Below, one piece after another: positions 7,019 through 11,573 of a DNA stretch of 11,573 nt. This DNA comes from Sediminibacterium sp. Lineage in GTDB: Bacteria > Bacteroidota > Bacteroidia > Chitinophagales > Chitinophagaceae. The first letter of the stretch is position 1; each line of letters opens with the position of its first letter. The notes under the pieces are model-generated. The model had not been told where the DNA came from and made no database searches. It saw only the letters and a program-made list of their open reading frames with translations. Where the stretch lies: assembly GCA_030158535.1 (NCBI GenBank), contig JAOASV010000147.1:1-11573 (forward strand), written 5' to 3'. The position numbers and the translations under genes are program-made.

Positions 7019-7031
7019 TAAGTCGTTTTTT
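6995..7031 (+). terminator. Second, overlapping hairpin with T-run past the stop codon
   Basis: AAACGACT (6995-7002) pairs with AGTCGTTT (7021-7028), and the T-run continues to 7031. The loop contains the stop codon and a small CTAT/ATAG hairpin. The left arm shares bases 6995-6998 with the stem ending at 6998, so the two cannot both form fully. This one would end transcripts after the stop codon and may be the true 3' end. Confidence 0.45.
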
Positions 7032-7066
7032 GGCTGGCGCACCCACCTAAAAAAAATCAAAAAAAC

Positions 7067-7096
7067 TTGTTAATTTCTAAAAATTGTGTAGTATTG
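7067..7096 (+). promoter_or_regulatory. Predicted promoter of a candidate small RNA
   Basis: TTG (7067-7069), exactly 19 bases, then TAGTATTG (7089-7096). This differs from the Bacteroidota consensus TTG-N19-TAnnTTTG at one base of the -7 box. It lies in a gap between the ends of two convergent units, where no promoter would be expected for a protein gene. Confidence 0.45.
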
Positions 7097-7101
7097 ACAT
7101 T

Positions 7102-7195
7102 CAAAATGAGGCCTAAACGCCCCGTTTTTTATAAAATGTCTCTTTTCGATTGCTTGCTTATATTAAGGTCTCACCAAAAGTGAGACCTTTTTTTT
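7102..7195 (+). ncRNA. Candidate small RNA, about 94 nt
   Basis: The interval from the expected start site of the promoter at 7067-7096 to the T-run of the terminator at 7165-7195 would give a transcript of about 94 bases. It matches no RNA family I recognise. Bases 7138-7146 (GTCTCTTTT) can pair, with a two-base bulge, with 7176-7186 in the terminator's right arm, so an alternative fold exists. The next gene on the right is on the opposite strand, so this is not a leader of that gene. The call rests only on promoter, terminator and lack of a convincing reading frame. Confidence 0.35.
7165..7195 (+). terminator. Strong intrinsic terminator
   Basis: AAGGTCTCAC (7165-7174) and GTGAGACCTT (7180-7189) form a 10-bp perfect stem with loop CAAAA, followed without a gap by T residues up to 7195. 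The left flank lacks a matching A-run, so it is built for rightward transcripts: the candidate small RNA, or read-through from the HhH operon. It could hinder leftward read-through from the TerC-family gene to a lesser extent. Confidence 0.85.
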
Positions 7196-7257
7196 AGCTT
7201 AAAATTATGTAAAACACTTACGAATGATTGTTCGTATTTAAGGTATCCAACATGTAT

Positions 7258-8031
7258 TTAATCTTCTTTTTTGAGTTGTGGCTCTCTTAAGCTAACAGGC
7301 TTCACATATTTTTTACGCATACGCATATTGAGCATTTCAACTGTAAACGAAAATGCCATCGCAAAGTATACGTAGTTTTTCAAATGCATTTCGTGTGCAT
7401 TTTTTGGATCCCAACCTTCCACAATTAATACAAGTCCAATCATTACTAAAAATGAAAGGGCTAACATTTTTAAAGTAGGGTGTTTATGAATAAAACTTGA
7501 AATATGCGTGCTAAATAAAAACATAACAATCATCGCAATCACAACTGCAGCAATCATTATTTCGATATGCTTTGCTGTACCGCCAGCAGTGATGATACTG
7601 TCAAAACTAAATACCATATCAATTAAAATGATCTGAAAAATAGCTGTAGAAAATCCAAGTGGTTTGCTTGCAATACCTGCTTCAGCATCAGCTTCGCCTT
7701 CTAATTTTTGATGAATTTCTTTGACCGTTTTATAGAGTAAAAATAAACCTCCAGCGAGCATAACAATACTCGCGATATCTAAATCATTGCCAAATAAATG
7801 AAGCACGGTAATCCCTTTTTGGGCAAGTAACCAACTTAGTCCAAAAAGTAGTGCACAACGTGTAACAATACCCATCGCCATCCAAATAAGTCTTGCTCTT
7901 TTTTGTTTTTCTTTGGGTAAGCGGTTCATGATAATGCTTACAAAAATCACATTATCAATGCCTAGCACAATTTCTAAAACAACCAGCACTAAAAAACTAA
8001 TCAAACTCTCAGAGGTAAATAAAAATTCCAT
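7258..8031 (-). CDS. TerC-family integral membrane protein
   Basis: A 257-residue polytopic inner-membrane protein with about seven hydrophobic segments (roughly 10-32, 48-68, 82-101, 127-146, 155-173, 186-204, 217-234). It carries the two TerC-family acidic motifs within membrane segments: E20...GIDN at 20-27 and DMVFSFDS at 137-144, which are probably metal-binding. TerC proteins are named from tellurite resistance; better-studied relatives are linked to manganese export or metallation of secreted proteins. No ter cluster is present, so tellurite resistance should not be assumed. The cytoplasmic loop at about 102-125 is highly charged, as is the C-terminal tail. The start is ATG at 8031, nine bases after the pyrD stop, so it is probably cotranscribed with pyrD. 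The link is likely positional and not metabolic. Confidence 0.9.
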   Translation of the reverse strand: MEFLFTSESLISFLVLVVLEIVLGIDNVIFVSIIMNRLPKEKQKRARLIWMAMGIVTRCALLFGLSWLLAQKGITVLHLFGNDLDIASIVMLAGGLFLLYKTVKEIHQKLEGEADAEAGIASKPLGFSTAIFQIILIDMVFSFDSIITAGGTAKHIEIMIAAVVIAMIVMFLFSTHISSFIHKHPTLKMLALSFLVMIGLVLIVEGWDPKNAHEMHLKNYVYFAMAFSFTVEMLNMRMRKKYVKPVSLREPQLKKED

Positions 8032-8040
8032 TTTTATAGC

Positions 8041-9078
8041 TTATAATTTTGAGCAAATATTTTTTACGATAGCTGGTCCTTCGTATACAAATCCGGTCCA
8101 AACCTGAACCAGTGTTGCGCCAGCATTTAATTTATTACTAGCATCTTCTTCTGTAAATATACCACCACTTGCAATAATTGGAATTTGACCGTTCAAACCT
8201 TTTGCAAGGTAGCGTACAACATCTGTGGATCTATTGGTTAAAGGTTTGCCAGACAAGCCACCCATGCCAATGGCTTCTATTTTTTCTTCATTGGTATATA
8301 AGCCACGTCTATCAATGGTGGTGTTGGTTGCAACAAGACCGTCTAATTGTAATTCGGTACTGAGTGCAATAATATCATCGAGTTGTGCATCTGTTAAATC
8401 GGGCGCAATTTTTAATAGCAGTGGCTTGGGTGTATTTTTTGTTGCATTAATTTTTTGCAAATTAGACAGTATGGTGTGGAGCGCATCTTTGTCTTGTAAA
8501 GCGCGTAGCCCAGGGGTATTGGGTGAACTTACATTCACCACAAAATAATCCACCACATCAAATAATTTTTCAAAACAAATCTGGTAATCTTTCCAGGCGT
8601 CTTCGTTGGCGGTGATTTTGTTTTTTCCAATATTACCACCCACAATTAGTTTGCTATTGGGGTTTTGTGTACGCCATGCTGCTACACGGCTTGCAATAAC
8701 ATCAGCGCCGTCATTGTTAAATCCCATTCTATTAATTAGGGCCCTGTCTTTTGGGAGTCTAAACAAGCGTGGCTTAGGATTGCCATCTTGCGCAAGTGGG
8801 GTTACCGTGCCTATTTCTACGGCGCCAAAGCCAAGTACTTCTAATTCATGGAGGTAGAGGGCATTTTTATCAAATCCGGCGCCTAGACCAACGGGGTTGG
8901 AAAATGAAAGGCCAAATACCTTTTTGGCCAGCGCTGGATTTGTTACACCATAGGTTTGTTGCAACCATTTTTTAATCCAAGAAATAGAACAAAACCGCTT
9001 CATCCAGTTCATAGAAAAATAATGGACTGCTTCGGGAGGGAAGTAAAATAAAACGGTTCTTAATAGGCGGTACATCAT
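8041..9078 (-). CDS. pyrD: Class 2 (quinone-dependent) dihydroorotate dehydrogenase
   Basis: PyrD oxidises dihydroorotate to orotate in pyrimidine synthesis, passing electrons from FMN to the membrane quinone pool. From ATG 9078 it has 345 residues (E. coli 336). The N-terminal helices (about 1-40, MMYRLLRTVLFYFPPEA) form the membrane-associating segment that defines class 2. FMN and substrate motifs follow: NPVGLGAGFDKNA, RMGFNN, NVSSPNTPGLR with the catalytic serine (second S), LKIAPDL, GGLSGKPL and IASGGI near the C-terminus. Start choice: M-Y-R aligns with the family start, so ATG at 9078 or the adjacent ATG at 9075 is likeliest. The frame stays open upstream, with ATG at 9126 and GTG at 9150, but that extension is not family-like. 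It leads a two-gene unit with the TerC-family gene. Confidence 0.95.
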   Translation of the reverse strand: MMYRLLRTVLFYFPPEAVHYFSMNWMKRFCSISWIKKWLQQTYGVTNPALAKKVFGLSFSNPVGLGAGFDKNALYLHELEVLGFGAVEIGTVTPLAQDGNPKPRLFRLPKDRALINRMGFNNDGADVIASRVAAWRTQNPNSKLIVGGNIGKNKITANEDAWKDYQICFEKLFDVVDYFVVNVSSPNTPGLRALQDKDALHTILSNLQKINATKNTPKPLLLKIAPDLTDAQLDDIIALSTELQLDGLVATNTTIDRRGLYTNEEKIEAIGMGGLSGKPLTNRSTDVVRYLAKGLNGQIPIIASGGIFTEEDASNKLNAGATLVQVWTGFVYEGPAIVKNICSKL

Positions 9079-9085
9079 AGCCCCG

Positions 9086-9093
9086 CAAAGATA
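9086..9093 (-). promoter_or_regulatory. Possible -7 box of pyrD
   Basis: The minus strand reads TATCTTTG, a full match to TAnnTTTG, ending only seven bases before the ATG at 9078. No good TTG is found at the -33 distance. If used, the message would be leaderless or nearly so. Confidence 0.35.
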
Positions 9094-9150
9094 GGTTTGT
9101 AGGCGCAAAGAAGAATTTAGTTGCATAAACAACTTTTTATAAAAAATCAC

Positions 9151-9158
9151 TACATTTG
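9151..9158 (+). promoter_or_regulatory. Possible -7 box of the thiolase gene
   Basis: TACATTTG is a full match to TAnnTTTG, 18 bases before the ATG at 9177. The -33 region (CAACTTTTT) lacks a clear TTG. The start site would be near 9164, leaving a leader of about 13 bases. It supports 9177 as the start, because the in-frame TTG at 9156 lies inside this box. Confidence 0.45.
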
Positions 9159-9176
9159 AGGGGTAAATACTTAGCC

Positions 9177-10352
9177 ATGCAAGAAGCTTACATTGTAGCC
9201 GGATTTAGAACAGCCGTAACAAAAAGTAAAAGAGGCGGTTTTCGTTTTTTTAGACCCGATGATTTAGCCGTTCAACTCATACAGGGGTTGATGGCAACAG
9301 TGCCTGCACTTCCAGCAGCACGTGTGGATGACGTTATTGTAGGAAACGCCGTACCTGAGGCAGAGCAGGGTTTACAGTTTGGTCGTATGATTTCTGCACG
9401 CGCACTTGGCGTTGATGTGGCAGGTATTACCATTAATAGATATTGTGCGAGTGGACTTGAAAGTATTGCCATGGCTACTGCAAAAATCAGATCCGGTATG
9501 GCTGATTGTATTATTGCAGGTGGAACAGAAAGTATGAGTTTGGTACCAACCGCTGGTTGGAAAACAGTGCCTTCTTATGAGATTGCAAAAAACGATCCAG
9601 ATTATTATTTAAGTATGGGATTAACTGCTGAGGCAGTTGCCAAAGAATATTCTATTTCAAGAGCAGATCAAGATGCCTTTGCATTTGCATCGCATCAAAA
9701 AGCAATGGTTGCTCAACAAGAAAATTATTTTAAGCCAGGCATTTTACCCATCACTGTCGAAGAAGTATATGTGAATGAAAAAGGTAAAAAAGCAACACGT
9801 TCTTATGTCGTAGATTCAGATGATGGCGTGCGCGCAGATACAAGCATCGAAGCACTTGCAAAATTAAAACCTGCATTTGCTGTGGATGGAACCGTAACTG
9901 CTGGTAATTCTTCACAAACCAGTGATGGCGCTGCTTTTGTGGTAGTAATGTCTGAAAAAATGATGCTTGAATTAGGGCTTGTTCCAATTGGACGACTTGT
10001 CAATGTTGCAGTAGCTGGTGTGCATCCGCGCATCATGGGTATTGGTCCGGTGGCGGCTATTCCAAAAGTGTTGCGTCAAGCAAATATGAGCATTGGTGAT
10101 ATAGATTTAATTGAACTTAATGAAGCTTTTGCTGCGCAATCTTTAGCAGTAATTCGTGAATTAGATTTAGATACTTCAAAAGTAAATATCAATGGTGGTG
10201 CGATTGCACTTGGTCATCCATTAGGTTGTACCGGCGCTAAATTAACCGTGCAAACACTCCATGATTTAAAAAGACTGAATAAAAAATATTCGATGGTATC
10301 CGCATGTGTTGGTGGCGGACAGGGTATTGCAGGAATTATAGAAAATTTATAA
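9177..10352 (+). CDS. Acetyl-CoA C-acyltransferase (3-ketoacyl-CoA thiolase)
   Basis: A thiolase of 391 residues, the standard family length, that cleaves 3-ketoacyl-CoA to acetyl-CoA plus a shortened acyl-CoA (or the reverse condensation) in the cytoplasm. The catalytic set is complete: nucleophile C90 in NRYCASGLE, N315 in NEAFA, H347 in GHPLG and C377 in CVGGGQG. The N-terminal loop GFRFFRPDDLA departs from the TPFGKF-type loop of acetoacetyl-CoA thiolases, which leans toward a beta-oxidation (FadA-like) role. The start is ATG at 9177. No hydratase/dehydrogenase (FadB/FadJ) or acyl-CoA dehydrogenase gene is adjacent, so its partners must be elsewhere, and a role outside fatty acid degradation cannot be excluded. 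It is divergent from pyrD across 98 bases and its stop codon abuts that of nadE. Confidence 0.93.
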   Translation: MQEAYIVAGFRTAVTKSKRGGFRFFRPDDLAVQLIQGLMATVPALPAARVDDVIVGNAVPEAEQGLQFGRMISARALGVDVAGITINRYCASGLESIAMATAKIRSGMADCIIAGGTESMSLVPTAGWKTVPSYEIAKNDPDYYLSMGLTAEAVAKEYSISRADQDAFAFASHQKAMVAQQENYFKPGILPITVEEVYVNEKGKKATRSYVVDSDDGVRADTSIEALAKLKPAFAVDGTVTAGNSSQTSDGAAFVVVMSEKMMLELGLVPIGRLVNVAVAGVHPRIMGIGPVAAIPKVLRQANMSIGDIDLIELNEAFAAQSLAVIRELDLDTSKVNINGGAIALGHPLGCTGAKLTVQTLHDLKRLNKKYSMVSACVGGGQGIAGIIENL

Positions 10353-11573
10353 TTACAAGTACTTACCTACAATCGGCATTCTTCTTCCCACGCCAAATGC
10401 TTTTGGTGACACTCTAATAATCGGGCAAAATTGATTGCGCTTGTATTCGTTGGTGTTTACCATTTTTAAAGTGCGGTTTACCAGTTCACTGCTATAGCCC
10501 ATAGCTACAATGCTAGAAGGGTTTGCGCGTTTTTCGATGTACTGATATAATATTTGATCTAGTACACTATAATCCGGTAAACTATCGCTGTCTTTTTGAT
10601 CTGGTCTTAACTCGGCACTAGGTGCTTTGGTAATAATATTTGTAGGAATAATTTCTTTTTCGCGGTTGATGTATTTTGCTAGTTCGTAGACCTGAATTTT
10701 ATAGAGGTCTCCAAGTACACCAAGCCCGCCGGCCATGTCTCCATATAAAGTTCCGTAGCCTGTGGCAAGTTCACTTTTGTTAGAAGTATTGAGTAACACG
10801 TAACCTAATTTATTGGCAATCGCCATTAAAATATTACCTCTAGATCTACTCTGAATATTTTCTTCGGCAAGTGAAAAAGGCATGCCATTAAATATGGGAT
10901 CCAAGGTTTCTAAAAATGAATGGTAAACATTTTTAATTGGAACAATATGGTACGGATTTTCTAGATTTTTACTTAGTAATTCAGCATCTGCTACAGAGTG
11001 CTCCGTAGAAAATTCAGATGGCATAAGCACTGCTAAAACATTTTGTGCACCCAGCGCATCTGTAGCTATAGCAAGGGTTACAGCCGAGTCAATACCACCC
11101 GAAGAACCCAGTATGGCTTTGGTAAAACCCATTTTAGTAAAATAGTCTTTAATGCCAAGCACCAGTGCTTTATATATTTGATCTATATTTAAATCAGCAA
11201 CAAGTGTGGCTGGATTTAATTCTTTATTTGGGACACGACTAGCTGGTTCTATAATCGGTTCCTGAAAGGTGCCATCATCATTACAAGTGTAAAATGAAAG
11301 GTCTGATGTAAACATCGGAAGCGCACCACATAAATTGGCATCCTTGTCAAAAGCATAAGATCCGCCATCAAAAACAATTTCAGTTTGACTGCCTACTGCG
11401 TTGCAATAAAAAAGAGGAATTTTATATTTTAAAACGTTGGCTTTAATGGTTGCTTTTCGGTCTTCATCATGCGTATAATCGAAAGGAGAAGCGCTTAAGT
11501 TGAGCATGATATCTGGCGACTGTTTCATGAGTTCTTCCATCGGACAAATTGTATACAGTGGATTGTCCCCTAG
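10353..11573 (-). CDS. nadE: Glutamine-dependent NAD+ synthetase (5' end off window)
   Basis: NadE converts nicotinic acid adenine dinucleotide to NAD+ using ATP and ammonia released from glutamine. The frame is open to the right edge: 11 codons precede the ATG at 11540 without a stop, so 406 residues of a protein probably near 540 are visible. The right part is the end of the nitrilase-type glutaminase domain (NLSASPFDY and onward). Its catalytic cysteine would lie a few residues beyond the edge, so the M at 11540 is not the true start. Then comes the synthetase domain with the ATP-binding loop SGGIDS (11085-11102), QSRSRGN, NTSNKSELATGYGT and GDMAGGLGVLGD. The C-terminal end, GRRMPIVGKYL, is family-like. 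It converges on the thiolase gene with no intervening base and no terminator between. Confidence 0.95.
   Translation of the reverse strand, partial: LGDNPLYTICPMEELMKQSPDIMLNLSASPFDYTHDEDRKATIKANVLKYKIPLFYCNAVGSQTEIVFDGGSYAFDKDANLCGALPMFTSDLSFYTCNDDGTFQEPIIEPASRVPNKELNPATLVADLNIDQIYKALVLGIKDYFTKMGFTKAILGSSGGIDSAVTLAIATDALGAQNVLAVLMPSEFSTEHSVADAELLSKNLENPYHIVPIKNVYHSFLETLDPIFNGMPFSLAEENIQSRSRGNILMAIANKLGYVLLNTSNKSELATGYGTLYGDMAGGLGVLGDLYKIQVYELAKYINREKEIIPTNIITKAPSAELRPDQKDSDSLPDYSVLDQILYQYIEKRANPSSIVAMGYSSELVNRTLKMVNTNEYKRNQFCPIIRVSPKAFGVGRRMPIVGKYL

Noticed and set aside
7106..7183. A 25-codon open frame starting with ATG inside the candidate small RNA
   Set aside because: It would begin within a few bases of the predicted transcript start and its stop lies in the terminator stem. 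The short product shows no motif, so chance is likelier than a real peptide.
7219..7236. TACGAA/TTCGTA inverted repeat after the TerC-family gene as its terminator
   Set aside because: The stem is only six base pairs with a six-base loop and has no clean T-run in the leftward direction. It is too weak to call.
7258..8031. Tellurite-resistance locus
   Set aside because: The membrane protein belongs to the TerC family, but no other ter genes are present and the family has wider metal-related roles.
8225..8548. A 107-codon open frame on the plus strand opposite pyrD
   Set aside because: It lies inside the well-supported pyrD coding sequence, has no promoter and no recognisable motif.
1..11573. 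CRISPR array, insertion sequence, prophage or defence system
   Set aside because: No direct-repeat array, terminal inverted repeats, transposase, integrase or nuclease/toxin signatures were seen; almost every base is in or beside a core gene.

Overview
The window is a stretch of core chromosome from a member of the Bacteroidota. I favour the Chitinophagia or a related class, but the class is less certain than the phylum. Four things point there: a PorX-type response regulator fused to a PglZ domain, the gene order HD-hydrolase / lpxD / lpxC running divergently from porX, promoters of the form TTG-N19-TAnnTTTG instead of sigma70 boxes, and start codons without Shine-Dalgarno sequences. The DNA is AT-rich. 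I see no mobile elements, CRISPR array, tRNA or rRNA.

Layout. On the left, reading leftward, is an envelope operon: an HD-domain phosphohydrolase (2080-3294), lpxD (1021-2070) and lpxC (949 to beyond the left edge, probably an LpxC-FabZ fusion). Divergent from it and reading right is porX (3414-4976), a regulator of the type IX secretion system. A good promoter just after porX starts a second rightward unit. It holds a 92-residue conserved protein of unknown function, a PhnP-like metallo-beta-lactamase-fold phosphodiesterase starting at TTG, and a membrane-anchored protein with three ComEA-like helix-hairpin-helix modules. That unit appears to end in a terminator whose 14-bp stem lies inside the last codons of the third gene.

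The 239-base gap 7019-7257 is the longest stretch without a protein gene. It contains a near-consensus promoter followed about 100 bases later by a strong intrinsic terminator, with no recognisable protein gene between them: a candidate small RNA. Next comes a leftward pair, pyrD then a TerC-family membrane protein (9078 down to 7258). Divergent from pyrD is a 3-ketoacyl-CoA thiolase (9177-10352). It converges, with no base between the stop codons, on a glutamine-dependent NAD synthetase gene whose 5' end lies beyond the right edge.

Functional picture. The left operon makes lipid A, and PorX controls secretion by a system that in several Bacteroidota attaches its cargo to a lipopolysaccharide, so the left half has an outer-envelope theme. 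Three predicted phosphoesterases lie within 4 kb (HD, PglZ, PhnP-like). The right half is metabolic: pyrimidine synthesis, acyl-CoA metabolism and NAD synthesis. Most of the window is ordinary housekeeping. The features most worth a second look are the candidate small RNA, the terminator inside a coding sequence, the uncharacterised 92-residue protein with its two partners, and the phosphoesterase cluster.
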